The notes under the pieces are model-generated. The model was not told the origin of the DNA. It did no database searches and saw nothing but the letters and a program-made list of their open reading frames with translations. Shown here piece by piece: positions 37,444 through 46,424 of a stretch of DNA of 64,000 nucleotides (positions are counted from its first letter, which is position 1; every line of letters begins with the position of its first letter). Source of the stretch: Hyphomicrobiales bacterium (GTDB lineage Bacteria; Pseudomonadota; Alphaproteobacteria; Rhizobiales; Rhizobiaceae); contig UBQX01000025.1 of assembly GCA_900467685.1 (NCBI GenBank), positions 1 to 64,000 on the forward strand, given 5' to 3'. Position numbers and translations under genes: made by a program.

Positions 37444-38466
37444 TCAGCGCATCCCCTTCGGCGGCCCCACGGAATTGCGCACCACCAGATCCGGCATCAG
37501 CAGGATCTCTCCCTCCGGCGGCACACCGTCGCCGAGCAGATCCAGCAGCAGGGCCATGGCGCGCTTGCCGATGGCCGTTCGCGGCTGGCGGATGGTGGTG
37601 AGCGGGGGCGACATGAAGCCGGAAAGCGGCACGTCGTCGAAGCCGGTGACGGAGAAGTCGCGGGGGATGTTGTAGCCGCGGGCGGTGAGGCCGAGCATGA
37701 CGCCGATGGCGGTCTGGTCGTTGACGCACATGAAGGCGGTGGGCAGGCGGTCCTGCATGAAGAGTTCTTCGAGGGCGAGGCGGCCACTTTCGATCGTGCC
37801 GTCGCCATCGACGATGATGCGGTTTTCGGGGCGCATGTTGGCGGCGTCCATGCCTTCCTCGAAGCCCTGCCGGCGGCGGCTATAGGCGAGGCGCGTGCGG
37901 CTGTCGCCGATGAAGGCGATCTTGCGGTGGCCTTCGGCGAGCAGCAGGTCGATGAGCTTGCGGGCGCCTGCCACGTCGTCGACGCCGACGTAAGGCAGGC
38001 CGCCATTGTAGATGGGCTCGAAGACGCCGACCGTTGCCGGCAGGCGCGCCGTCATCGTCTGGTGGCCGAAGGGCAGGATGCCGGTGAAAAGGATCAGCCC
38101 GGCCGCCTGGTTGGAATTGAGGAATTTCAGGTATTCGAGGCCGCGTTGGGCGTCGTTCTGCGTGTGGCCGATCAGGATGCCGTAGCCGTGGGCGCGGGCT
38201 TCGTTTTCGAGGCCGACAAGGATGTTGGAAAAGTTCGGGTCGCCGATATCGGGCGCAACGACGAGGATCATGTTGGAGCGGCCAAGGCGCAGGCTGCGCG
38301 CCATGGCATTCGTCGTATAGCCGGTGATGGCGATCGCCTGATGGACCTTCAGCCGCGTCGAGTTGGCCACCTTTTCCGGCGTGTGGATGGCGCGCGAGAC
38401 CGTGGCAATGGAAACCTCGGCAATGCGGGCGACATCTTCAATGGTTGCGGGCGTGGAATTCGACAC
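37444..38466 (-). CDS. LacI-family repressor of the glycoside ABC operon
   Basis: 340 aa. HTH TIEDVARIAEVSIATVSRAIHTPEKV at the N-terminus and a sugar-binding domain of the PBP1 fold after it (VVAPDIGDPNFSNILVGLENEAR). Divergent from the ABC importer across 176 bp that contains two ATGTAAA-N2-TTTACAT palindromes, the standard LacI-type operator; repression relieved by the imported sugar is inferred. Confidence 0.92.
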   Translation of the reverse strand: MSNSTPATIEDVARIAEVSIATVSRAIHTPEKVANSTRLKVHQAIAITGYTTNAMARSLRLGRSNMILVVAPDIGDPNFSNILVGLENEARAHGYGILIGHTQNDAQRGLEYLKFLNSNQAAGLILFTGILPFGHQTMTARLPATVGVFEPIYNGGLPYVGVDDVAGARKLIDLLLAEGHRKIAFIGDSRTRLAYSRRRQGFEEGMDAANMRPENRIIVDGDGTIESGRLALEELFMQDRLPTAFMCVNDQTAIGVMLGLTARGYNIPRDFSVTGFDDVPLSGFMSPPLTTIRQPRTAIGKRAMALLLDLLGDGVPPEGEILLMPDLVVRNSVGPPKGMR

Positions 38467-38556
38467 GGAATAACCTTGGTCTCATGCTCGCCGGGACACT
38501 ACACAGAGTTTGCCGAAGGTCAAACGTGACCGGCGGAAATCAGTGAGTTGTGCTCA

Positions 38557-38572
38557 ATGTAAACCTTTACAT
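38557..38572. promoter_or_regulatory. LacI-type operator 1
   Basis: ATGTAAA-CC-TTTACAT, a perfect 7+2+7 palindrome. Its centre is 21 bp from the centre of operator 2, exactly two helical turns, so two repressor dimers would bind one face of the DNA. Confidence 0.82.
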
Positions 38573-38577
38573 AGGCC

Positions 38578-38593
38578 ATGTAAAGGTTTACAT
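38578..38593. promoter_or_regulatory. LacI-type operator 2
   Basis: ATGTAAA-GG-TTTACAT, the exact reverse complement of operator 1, separated by 5 bp. The ABC transporter start lies 50 bp downstream. Confidence 0.82.
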
Positions 38594-38642
38594 CATGGGT
38601 CAAAGAGGCGCTTTCGGGAGAGGAGCGCCCGGGAGGATGATC

Positions 38643-40166
38643 ATGGAGACGAGCGCTGAGAGTGGTCGCACGCCTGTGCTAGCGGCACGGCGGATCAGCA
38701 AGTCCTTCAATGGCGTGCAGGTGCTGTTCAGTGTCAATTTTGACCTGCTTCCCGGCGAAATCCATGCTCTGGTCGGCGAAAACGGCGCCGGCAAATCCAC
38801 CTTCGTCAAGATCATGTCGGGCTTCGAGCAACCCAGCTCGGGCGAGATCCTGCTCGACGGCAAGCCGGTGCGGCTGCCGGCCAATGGGCAGGCCGAACAT
38901 CTCGGCATCGTCATCATCCACCAGGAATTCAACCTCGCGGAACATCTGACCGTCACCGAGAGCCTGTTTCTCGGCCGTGAGATCACCCGCTTCGGCGTGC
39001 TGGACCGCAAGCGGATGCGCGCCGAGACGCGCCGGGCGCTGGATCTCCTCGGTTCGCGGATCGACGAGAATGCGACGATCAGTTCGCTGCCGGTTGCCGA
39101 CCGGCAGATGGTCGAGATTGCCAAGGCGATCAGCAAGGATGCGCGGGTCATCTTCATGGACGAACCGACGGCGGTTCTGTCGAAGGAGGAGAGTGGCGTG
39201 CTGTTCGAGCAGGTGCGGAAGCTGCGCGATAGGGGCACGAGCTTCGTCTTCGTGTCGCACAAGCTGGACGAGGTGCTGGAGCTGACGGACCGGGTGACGG
39301 TGCTACGCGACGGGCAATGGGTGAAGACCGCGCCGACTTCGATGCTGGATGGCGAATCCATCGCGCAGCTGATGGTCGGGCGCGAGCTGTCGAGCCTTTA
39401 CCCGGCGAAGCGTGAGCCGGATGTGGATGAGGAGATCGTGCTTGTAGCGCGCGGCATCACGACGGGCTTCGTGCGGGATGCCAGTTTCGAGGTCCGCAAG
39501 GGCGAGATCATCGGCTTTTCCGGGCTCATCGGGTCGGGGCGCACGGAGCTGATGGAGGCGGTTGCGGGCTTGCGGCCGCGCCATTCCGGGGAGGTGACCA
39601 TCAAGGGCGTTTCCATGTCTTCGGGCGATGCGCATGCTGCGAACAGGGCTGGCCTCGCCTACATGACCAAGGATCGCAAGTCGAAGGGTTTGCTGCTCGG
39701 CTCTCGCATGGCGGTGAACCTCACGCTGCAGTCGCTCGATCAGCATGGCAAGCTTGGCTATCTGAGCCCCAAGAGCGAGGCGAATGCGCTGGCGCGGGCC
39801 ATGCGGCGCTTCGATATTCGTGTGCGCGACGGGCGCGTGGTGGCGGGGCGCATGTCCGGCGGCAACCAGCAGAAGCTGATGCTCGCCAAGGTCATGGAGA
39901 CGGAGCCGGAAATCATCATCATCGATGAACCGACGCGCGGTATCGATGTCGGCACCAAGCAGCAGATCTATCATTTCATCTCGGCCTTGGCGCGGGCGGG
40001 CAAGTCCATCGTCGTCGTCTCCTCGGAATTGCAGGAGGTGATCGGGCTCTGCACCCGCGTCGCCGTCATGCGTGAGGGCCGCATCGTCGGCTGGCTCGAG
40101 GGCGACGAGATCAACGAACAGGAAATCATGCGCTATTCGGCCGGTCTGAAGAAGATGGCGGGGTAG
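38643..40166 (+). CDS. Sugar ABC transporter ATP-binding protein (fused, RbsA/XylG class)
   Basis: 507 aa with two ABC domains in tandem, the form used by ribose/xylose/galactose importers (CUT2). First Walker A GENGAGKST (~residue 47) and Walker B VIFMDEPTAV; second half GGNQQKLMLAK signature and IIIIDEPTRGIDVG. As usual in this class the second half has no canonical Walker A. ATG 38643 is chosen for the GGGAGG 7 bp upstream; longer readings would start in the operator. First gene of the importer operon. Confidence 0.94.
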   Translation: METSAESGRTPVLAARRISKSFNGVQVLFSVNFDLLPGEIHALVGENGAGKSTFVKIMSGFEQPSSGEILLDGKPVRLPANGQAEHLGIVIIHQEFNLAEHLTVTESLFLGREITRFGVLDRKRMRAETRRALDLLGSRIDENATISSLPVADRQMVEIAKAISKDARVIFMDEPTAVLSKEESGVLFEQVRKLRDRGTSFVFVSHKLDEVLELTDRVTVLRDGQWVKTAPTSMLDGESIAQLMVGRELSSLYPAKREPDVDEEIVLVARGITTGFVRDASFEVRKGEIIGFSGLIGSGRTELMEAVAGLRPRHSGEVTIKGVSMSSGDAHAANRAGLAYMTKDRKSKGLLLGSRMAVNLTLQSLDQHGKLGYLSPKSEANALARAMRRFDIRVRDGRVVAGRMSGGNQQKLMLAKVMETEPEIIIIDEPTRGIDVGTKQQIYHFISALARAGKSIVVVSSELQEVIGLCTRVAVMREGRIVGWLEGDEINEQEIMRYSAGLKKMAG

Positions 40167-40189
40167 GTAGTTAACATTTGTGTGGTGGG

Positions 40190-40318
40190 AACCCCTCACC
40201 GGCCCTTCGGGCCACCTTCTCCCCAAGGGGAGAAGAGGGAATGTGCCGCAGCCTCGCCGGTCCTCCTCTCCCCTGGGGGAGAGGGTCGCCGAGCGAAGCG
40301 GAGGCGGGGTGATGGGTA
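40190..40318. repeat. Rhizobial-type mosaic element inside the ABC operon
   Basis: Contains ggcccttcgggcc, ccttctccccaaggggagaag and cctctcccctgggggagagg, palindromes typical of these elements, then gcgaagcggaggcggggtg. It fills the ATPase-permease gap and leaves an open frame that would give the permease a spurious N-terminal extension. Confidence 0.65.
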
Positions 40319-40389
40319 AGCCCCGACGAACGAAGAAGATTACAAAAGGCCGGGCAGAGCCTTGGGTCATGTGGGAGGATGTCTTGGAC

Positions 40390-41400
40390 ATGAGTGTGGA
40401 TGGTGAGGGACAGGCAGCGGAAAAGCCCAGGTCATTCCTCAAGGAAATTGATCTGCGAGCCGTTGCGCCCTTCTTTGCATTGGCGCTGCTGCTGATTGTC
40501 GGGGCGTTCACCAATCCGAATTTCATCGGCATCGACAATCTGGCGAATGTGGCGACCCGCAGCGCCTTCGTGGCGATCATCGCGGTGGGTGCGACCTTCG
40601 TCATCTCCTCGGGTGATCTCGATCTGTCGGTCGGGTCCATGCTCGCCTTCGTCGCGAGCCTGATGATCCTGTTCATGAATTCGGGCGCGATTGCCGACCC
40701 GCATCTCATGCTGGCCGCCGCCGTGGCATTTGCAATTTTTGCCGGTGCTGCCTGCGGGCTGCTCAATGGCCTTGTGACCACAATTGGCCGCATCGAGCCC
40801 TTCATCGCGACGCTCGGCACGATGGGGATCTATCGCGGGCTCACGACCTGGCTGTCGCAGGGCGGGGCGATCACGCTGCGCTCATCCGAAATCCAGAATA
40901 TCTACCGGCCTGTCTATTTCGGCTCCATCCTTGGTCTGCCGATCCCGATCGTCTGCATTCTGGTCGTCACGCTGATTGCCGCCTTCGTGCTCTATCGCAC
41001 GCGCTATGGCCGGCATGTCGTGGCCGTCGGGTCCAATCGCGATGTGGCGCGCTATTCGGGCATTGCGGTCGATCGCGTCCGCACCATCGCCTTCATCATC
41101 CAGGGGCTTTGTGTGGCGATTGCCGTGCTTCTCTACGTCCCGCGCCTTGGCTCGACGTCTGCGACGACCGGCATTCTGTGGGAATTGCAGGCCATCACCG
41201 CCGTCGTCGTCGGCGGCACGGCGTTGAAGGGCGGGGCAGGGCGTGTCTGGGGCACGATCTGCGGGGCCTTCATTCTCGAACTGGTGGGCAACATCATGCT
41301 GCTCTCCAACTTCATCAGCGAATACCTGATCGGCACCATCCAGGGCTCGATCATCATCATTGCGATGCTCGTCCAGCGCTCGCTGACGCGCAAGTCGTGA
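40390..41400 (+). CDS. Sugar ABC transporter permease (RbsC/XylH class)
   Basis: 336 aa with eight to ten hydrophobic segments of the BPD_transp_2 type. The cytoplasmic coupling region IAVGATFVISSGDLDLSVGS and GTALKGGAGRVWGT are conserved family marks. I place the start at ATG 40390 (GGGAGG 11 bp upstream); TTG 40384 is possible, and any longer start runs through the mosaic repeat. Works with the ATPase at 38643 and the binding protein at 41469. Confidence 0.93.
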   Translation: MSVDGEGQAAEKPRSFLKEIDLRAVAPFFALALLLIVGAFTNPNFIGIDNLANVATRSAFVAIIAVGATFVISSGDLDLSVGSMLAFVASLMILFMNSGAIADPHLMLAAAVAFAIFAGAACGLLNGLVTTIGRIEPFIATLGTMGIYRGLTTWLSQGGAITLRSSEIQNIYRPVYFGSILGLPIPIVCILVVTLIAAFVLYRTRYGRHVVAVGSNRDVARYSGIAVDRVRTIAFIIQGLCVAIAVLLYVPRLGSTSATTGILWELQAITAVVVGGTALKGGAGRVWGTICGAFILELVGNIMLLSNFISEYLIGTIQGSIIIIAMLVQRSLTRKS

Positions 41401-41468
41401 AGCACGGGTCCGGATATCAGGGGCGTCCGGATCTGAGGAGGAAAGACCCCTTCGACAGGGAGTGAGAC

Positions 41469-42416
41469 ATGTTGAAGAAAATGATCGGAACGGCGTTTCT
41501 TGCCGTTGCCATGGCGAGTGCCGCCTATGCGGCAGATGTGAAGAAGACCATCGGCGTTTCCATTCCGGCCGCCGACCACGGCTGGACGGCGGGCGTCGTC
41601 TATCACGCCGAGCGCGTGGCGAAGATGGTGGAGAAGGAATATCCGGGCGCAAAGGTCATCGTGAAGACCTCGCCGGATGCGGCAAGCCAGGCGAATGCGA
41701 TCCAGGACCTCGCGGTGCAGGGGCTCGATGCGCTCGTGATCCTGCCGACCGATCCGGATCCGCTGGTCAACGCCATCAAGCAGGTGAAGGACAAGGGCAC
41801 GTTCGTCTCCATCGTCGACCGTGCGCCGAGCGTCAATGATGGCACGGTTCGCGATCTTTATGTCGCCGGCAACAACCCGGCGCTGGGCGAAGTCGCCGGC
41901 GAATATATCAAGAAGAACACGCCGGATGCGGAAGTCGTGGTCATTCGCGGTCTGCCGATCCCGATCGACCAGCAGCGTCAGGACGGGTTTGACAAGGGCA
42001 TTGCCGGCTCGAAGGTCAAGGTTCTCGACCGCCAGTTCGGCAACTGGAGCCGCGACGACGCGTTCAAGGTGATGCAGGACTTCCTGACCAAGTACAAGAA
42101 GATCGACGTCGTATGGTGCCAGGATGACGACATGACCGTCGGCGTGCTGCAGGCCATCGAACAGGCTAAGCGCACCGATATCAAGTATGTCATCGGCGGC
42201 GCCGGCTCCAAGGACATGATCAAGAAGGTCATGGACGGCGACAAGATGATCCCGGTCGACGTGCTCTATCCGCCGGCAATGGTGGGCACCGCCCTGCAGT
42301 TGACGGCGTCGGCGCTTTACAGCCAGGTTCCGGTCAAGGGCACCTATACGCTGGATGCGACGCTCGTCACCAAGGACAATGCCAAGAACTTCTATTTCCC
42401 GGATTCTCCGTACTGA
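41469..42416 (+). CDS. Periplasmic sugar-binding protein of the ABC importer
   Basis: 315 aa. Signal peptide MLKKMIGTAFLAVAMASAAYA (cleavage after AYA, residue 21). The mature chain is a Peripla_BP_4 sugar-binding fold (KKTIGVSIPAADHGWTAGVVYHAERVAKMVEKE...VWCQDDDMTVGVLQAIEQ). Ligand probably a pentose or glycoside from the class and neighbours; not readable in detail. A strong terminator follows at 42458, so the genes after it have lower or separate transcription. Confidence 0.94.
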   Translation: MLKKMIGTAFLAVAMASAAYAADVKKTIGVSIPAADHGWTAGVVYHAERVAKMVEKEYPGAKVIVKTSPDAASQANAIQDLAVQGLDALVILPTDPDPLVNAIKQVKDKGTFVSIVDRAPSVNDGTVRDLYVAGNNPALGEVAGEYIKKNTPDAEVVVIRGLPIPIDQQRQDGFDKGIAGSKVKVLDRQFGNWSRDDAFKVMQDFLTKYKKIDVVWCQDDDMTVGVLQAIEQAKRTDIKYVIGGAGSKDMIKKVMDGDKMIPVDVLYPPAMVGTALQLTASALYSQVPVKGTYTLDATLVTKDNAKNFYFPDSPY

Positions 42417-42457
42417 TAGCTCTTTATTGAGGCCGGGGTTACTCCTTCAACCTACCC

Positions 42458-42488
42458 GTCTGCCCGGTTTTGCCGGGCAGACTTTTTT
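42458..42488 (+). terminator. Intrinsic terminator after the sugar-binding protein
   Basis: 10-bp stem gtctgcccgg / ccgggcagac with a 5-nt loop followed by six T, 41 bp past the stop codon. It may act as an attenuating terminator inside the larger locus because the catabolic genes resume 83 bp later. Confidence 0.9.
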
Positions 42489-42570
42489 CAACAGGCACGT
42501 TGCGGCTTTACGGTTGAAATCCGCCGCGATCTGCTTACTGTAACGTTGCAGTTCCTGTCGGGAGGACATG

Positions 42571-43626
42571 ATGAAGACGATTAAGGGGCCGGGTCTGTTC
42601 CTGGCGCAATTTGCTGGCGATGCCGCGCCGTTCAATTCCTGGAAATCCATCACGAAGTGGGCCGCCGATTGCGGCTATGTCGGTGTGCAGGTTCCGACCT
42701 GGGACGGGCGGCTTTTCGATCTGGAAAAAGCGGCAACGTCGCGGACCTATTGCGACGAGATCGTCGGCGTTGCGAAGGAAAACGGCGTCGTCATTACCGA
42801 GCTTTCCACCCATCTTCAGGGTCAGCTTGTTGCCACGCATCCGGCCTATGATGAAGCTTTCGACGGTTTCGCCGTCGACAAGGTGAAGCGCAATCCCAAG
42901 GCCCGGCAGGAATGGGCGGTCGATCAGGTGAAGAAGGCGCTCACCGCGTCAAAGAACCTCGGGCTGACCGAGATGGCGTCGTTTTCCGGTGCGCTGTGCT
43001 GGCCCTATGTCTATCCGTGGCCGCAGCGCCCGGCGGGTCTGGCAGAGACCGCCTTCGACGAACTGGCGCGCCGCTGGCTGCCGATCCTCGACCATGCCGC
43101 CGAATGCGGCGTCGATGTCTGCTACGAGATTCATCCGGGCGAAGACCTCCATGATGGCGTCACATTCGAGATGTTCCTTGAGCGCGTGAAGAACCACACG
43201 CGCGCCAACATGCTCTACGACCCGTCGCATTATGTCCTGCAGTGCCTGGACTATATCGACCACATCGACATCTATCACGAGCGGATCAAGATGTTCCACG
43301 TCAAGGATGCCGAGTTCAACCCGACCGGGCGGCAGGGCGTCTATGGCGGCTATCAGTCCTGGGTCAACCGGGCCGGGCGCTTCCGTTCGCCGGGCGACGG
43401 GCAGGTGGATTTCGGCGCGATCTTCTCCAAGCTGACGGCTTATGATTTCTCCGGCTGGGCGGTCGTTGAATGGGAATGCTGCCTCAAGCATCCGGAAGAC
43501 GGCGCGCGCGAGGGCGCCGAGTTCGTGAAGAACCACATCATCCGCGTCACCGAAAAGGCCTTTGACGATTTCGCCGGCGGCGGAACCGACGAGGCGGCCA
43601 ACCGGCGCATGCTCGGCATCGCGTAA
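42571..43626 (+). CDS. Sugar phosphate isomerase/epimerase (TIM-barrel, AP-endonuclease-2 fold)
   Basis: 351 aa. Divalent-metal-site residues appear in CYEIHPGE, LYDPSHYV, MFHVKDAEF and VVEWECC, in the order expected for xylose-isomerase-like barrels. Members epimerise or isomerise keto-sugars, or catalyse 3-keto-glycoside beta-elimination; which one is unclear. The second of two adjacent ATGs is chosen for better spacing from GGAGG. It is followed 23 bp later by a Gfo/Idh/MocA oxidoreductase, a frequent pairing in inositol- and 3-keto-sugar pathways. Confidence 0.9.
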   Translation: MKTIKGPGLFLAQFAGDAAPFNSWKSITKWAADCGYVGVQVPTWDGRLFDLEKAATSRTYCDEIVGVAKENGVVITELSTHLQGQLVATHPAYDEAFDGFAVDKVKRNPKARQEWAVDQVKKALTASKNLGLTEMASFSGALCWPYVYPWPQRPAGLAETAFDELARRWLPILDHAAECGVDVCYEIHPGEDLHDGVTFEMFLERVKNHTRANMLYDPSHYVLQCLDYIDHIDIYHERIKMFHVKDAEFNPTGRQGVYGGYQSWVNRAGRFRSPGDGQVDFGAIFSKLTAYDFSGWAVVEWECCLKHPEDGAREGAEFVKNHIIRVTEKAFDDFAGGGTDEAANRRMLGIA

Positions 43627-43649
43627 TCGAGACAACGAGGGAGAGAAAC

Positions 43650-44819
43650 ATGGCCATCGAAGGCACGACGGAAACCCGTGCGCCGCGCATCCGGCTCGGC
43701 ATGGTGGGCGGCGGCTCGGGCGCATTCATCGGCGCGGTGCATCGCATCGCAGCCCGCATCGACGATCATTACGACCTGGTGGCGGGGGCTCTGTCCTCGA
43801 CGCCGGAAAAGTCTCGGCAGTCGGGCGCGGAACTGGGGCTCAACCCGTCCCGCGTCTATGACGACTTCAAGTCCATGGCGATCCGCGAGGCGCGGCTGAA
43901 GGACGGGATCGAGGCGGTCGCCATCGTCACGCCGAACCACATGCACTATCCGGCGGCGATCGAGTTCCTGAAGCGCGGCATCCACGTCATCTGCGACAAG
44001 CCGCTGACCTCGAACCTTGCCGATGCCAAGAAGCTCGTGAAGGCGGCGGAGAGTTCCGATGCGCTCTTCATCCTGACGCATAACTATTCGGGCTATCCTA
44101 TGGTGCGGCAGGCGCGGGAAATGGTGGCGCGCGGCGATCTCGGCGAGATCCGTCTCGTGCAGATGGAATATCCGCAGGACTGGCTGTCCGAGCCGGTCGA
44201 GCAGACGGGGAGCAAGCAGGCCGAATGGCGCACAGACCCGGCGCGTTCGGGCGTCGGCGGTTCCACGGGCGATATCGGCACGCATGCCTATCAGCTCGGC
44301 TGCTTCATCTCGGGGCTTGAGCTCGATGAACTGGCAGCGGATGTGCACACCTTCGTTCCGGGCCGTCAGCTCGATGATAATGCGCATGTCATGCTGCGGT
44401 TCAAGGGTGGCGCGAAGGGCATGCTCTGGTGCAGCCAGGTGGCCGCGGGCAATGAGAACGCGCTCAAGGTTCGCGTCTATGGCACCAAGGGTGGGCTCGA
44501 ATGGGAGCAGGAGAACCCGAACTATCTCTGGTACACGCCGCTTGGCGAGCCGAAGCGTCTGCTGACGCGCGGCGGGGCGGGCGCGATGGACGTTGCTGCG
44601 CGCGTTTCGCGCACGCCGGGCGGTCATCCGGAAGGCTATCTCGAAGGCTTCGCCACGATCTATTCGGAGGCTGCGCGGGCCATTCAGGCGAAGCGGGACG
44701 GCAAGAAGGTCGACCCGGCCGTGCTGTACCCGACCGTCGCGGACGGGCTGAAGGGCGTGACCTTCGTCACGGCCTGCATCAATTCCTCCAAGCGCAATGG
44801 CGCGTGGGTGAAAGTCTGA
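43650..44819 (+). CDS. Gfo/Idh/MocA-family oxidoreductase
   Basis: 389 aa NAD(P)-dependent sugar dehydrogenase. Rossmann start [17 protein letters not shown] (~residue 14), dinucleotide region [19 protein letters not shown], catalytic Lys in [11 protein letters not shown] and the dehydrogenase C-domain ([13 protein letters not shown] with the His). GGGAGAGA precedes the ATG. Presumably oxidises a sugar carbon before or after the isomerase step at 42571. The following glycosidase gene shares the direction and the 73-bp gap. Confidence 0.93.
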   Translation: MAIEGTTETRAPRIRLGMVGGGSGAFIGAVHRIAARIDDHYDLVAGALSSTPEKSRQSGAELGLNPSRVYDDFKSMAIREARLKDGIEAVAIVTPNHMHYPAAIEFLKRGIHVICDKPLTSNLADAKKLVKAAESSDALFILTHNYSGYPMVRQAREMVARGDLGEIRLVQMEYPQDWLSEPVEQTGSKQAEWRTDPARSGVGGSTGDIGTHAYQLGCFISGLELDELAADVHTFVPGRQLDDNAHVMLRFKGGAKGMLWCSQVAAGNENALKVRVYGTKGGLEWEQENPNYLWYTPLGEPKRLLTRGGAGAMDVAARVSRTPGGHPEGYLEGFATIYSEAARAIQAKRDGKKVDPAVLYPTVADGLKGVTFVTACINSSKRNGAWVKV

Positions 44820-44892
44820 TACGTCCCCCGCCGTCCTCTTCCGGGCGGCGGGCTTCTCGCATTGAAACTGATTTATCGAAAGAAAACTCCCC

Positions 44893-46263
44893 ATGGACCC
44901 CAAGGCCCTTGCCTCCCGTTTCCCCGGCGACTTCATCTTTGGCGTCGCCACCGCCTCCTATCAGATCGAGGGCGCGACGAAGGAAGACGGGCGCAAGCCC
45001 TGCATCTGGGATGCCTTCTCGAACATGCCGGGCCGGGTCTATGAGCGGCACAATGGCGATATTGCCTGCGACCACTATCATCGCTGGGAAGAGGACCTCG
45101 ACCTCATCAAGGACATGGGCGTCTCGGCCTATCGCTTCTCGATCGCCTGGCCGCGTATCGTGCCGGATGGCGTAGGACCCATCAACGAGAAGGGGCTCGA
45201 CTTCTATGACAAGCTCGTTGACGGCTTGCAGGCGCGTGGCATCAAGGCTTTCGCGACGCTCTACCACTGGGATCTTCCGCTTGCGCTGATGGGCGACGGC
45301 GGCTGGACGGCGCGTTCGACCGCGCATGCCTTCCAGCGCTACACGCAAACAGTCATCCGCCGCCTGGGCGATCGGCTGGATGCGGTAGCGACCTTCAACG
45401 AGCCGTGGTGCTCGGTGATCCTGTCGCATCTGCTGGGCATCCATGCCCCGGGCGAGCGCAACATGCAGGCCACGCTTTATGCCGCGCATTACACCAATCT
45501 CGCCCATGGCCTCGGCGTCGAGGCCGTGCGGGCAGAAGCGCCGAAGCTGCCCGTCGGGATCGTCTGCAATGCCATGTCGGTGGTTCCGGCGAGCGACAGC
45601 GCTGCCGACAAGGCGGCTGCGGCACGTGCGGAGGATTTTCATAACGGTCTCTTCTTCGGACCGATCTTCAAGGGCGAATATCCGGCCGGTGTCGTCGAGG
45701 CGCTGGGCCCGCTGATGCCGAAGATCGAGGACGGCGACATGAAGACGATCTCGCAGAAGATCGACTGGTGGGGCCTGAATTACTATACCCCGGCCCGTAT
45801 CACGGATGCGCCGGACGAACCCTATCCGTCGCACGGCTCCGGTGCGTTCGTGAAGCCTGACAAAACGGATATCGGCTGGGAGATCGACAGCTCCGGGTTC
45901 ATCGGCGTCGTGCGCACGCTCTACGAGACCTACGACCTGCCGGAATTCTACATCACCGAAAACGGCGCCTGCTACAATATGGGTGTCGGCGCGGATGGCG
46001 AGGTCGATGATCAGCCGCGGCTCGATTACTATGCCGACCACATCTCCGTTGCCGCCGATATGATCGCCGAGGGTTACCCTTTGCGCGGCTATTTTGCCTG
46101 GTCGCTGATGGACAATTTCGAGTGGGCGGAAGGTTATCGGATGCGTTTCGGTCTGGTCCATGTCGATTACGAGACGCAGGTGAGAACCGTTAAGAAAAGC
46201 GGACGCTGGTACAAGGAACTCGCGGCGTCTTTCCCAAAGGAAAATCATCAGTCAAGCAACTGA
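44893..46263 (+). CDS. GH1 beta-glucosidase/beta-glycosidase
   Basis: 456 aa glycoside hydrolase family 1 TIM barrel. Acid/base Glu170 in TFNEPW and nucleophile Glu356 in YITENG are both intact; N-terminal FIFGVATASYQIEG and C-terminal WSLMDNFEWAEGY complete the family marks. No signal peptide, so it acts in the cytoplasm on imported glycosides (beta-glucosides, beta-xylosides or galactosides are all possible). Last gene of the sugar locus. Confidence 0.95.
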   Translation: MDPKALASRFPGDFIFGVATASYQIEGATKEDGRKPCIWDAFSNMPGRVYERHNGDIACDHYHRWEEDLDLIKDMGVSAYRFSIAWPRIVPDGVGPINEKGLDFYDKLVDGLQARGIKAFATLYHWDLPLALMGDGGWTARSTAHAFQRYTQTVIRRLGDRLDAVATFNEPWCSVILSHLLGIHAPGERNMQATLYAAHYTNLAHGLGVEAVRAEAPKLPVGIVCNAMSVVPASDSAADKAAAARAEDFHNGLFFGPIFKGEYPAGVVEALGPLMPKIEDGDMKTISQKIDWWGLNYYTPARITDAPDEPYPSHGSGAFVKPDKTDIGWEIDSSGFIGVVRTLYETYDLPEFYITENGACYNMGVGADGEVDDQPRLDYYADHISVAADMIAEGYPLRGYFAWSLMDNFEWAEGYRMRFGLVHVDYETQVRTVKKSGRWYKELAASFPKENHQSSN

Positions 46264-46288
46264 TATACCATCGCTTTCTCATTTTCCA

Positions 46289-46316
46289 AGGCCGATCCTC
46301 GTGGTCGGCCTGTTTG
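46289..46316 (+). terminator. Weak terminator after the GH1 gene
   Basis: Stem aggccgatcc / ggtcggcct with one bulge and a 4-nt loop, followed by gttt. The rest of the 46264-46424 gap is AT-rich and probably contains the promoter of the next gene. Confidence 0.5.
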
Positions 46317-46424
46317 CGTGAAAATGATTATATTACGAAAATTGACAGGTGTTTTATCAGTTTCTGTTTTAAACCATTTCTGAACAGACGGCGGGTTACA
46401 AGGCTAACCTAGTCGGAGTTCTGA

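Noticed and set aside
40180-40389. Extended N-terminus of the sugar permease
   Set aside because: The reading frame runs through a mosaic repeat, has no membrane or conserved sequence, and a better start with a Shine-Dalgarno lies at 40384-40390.
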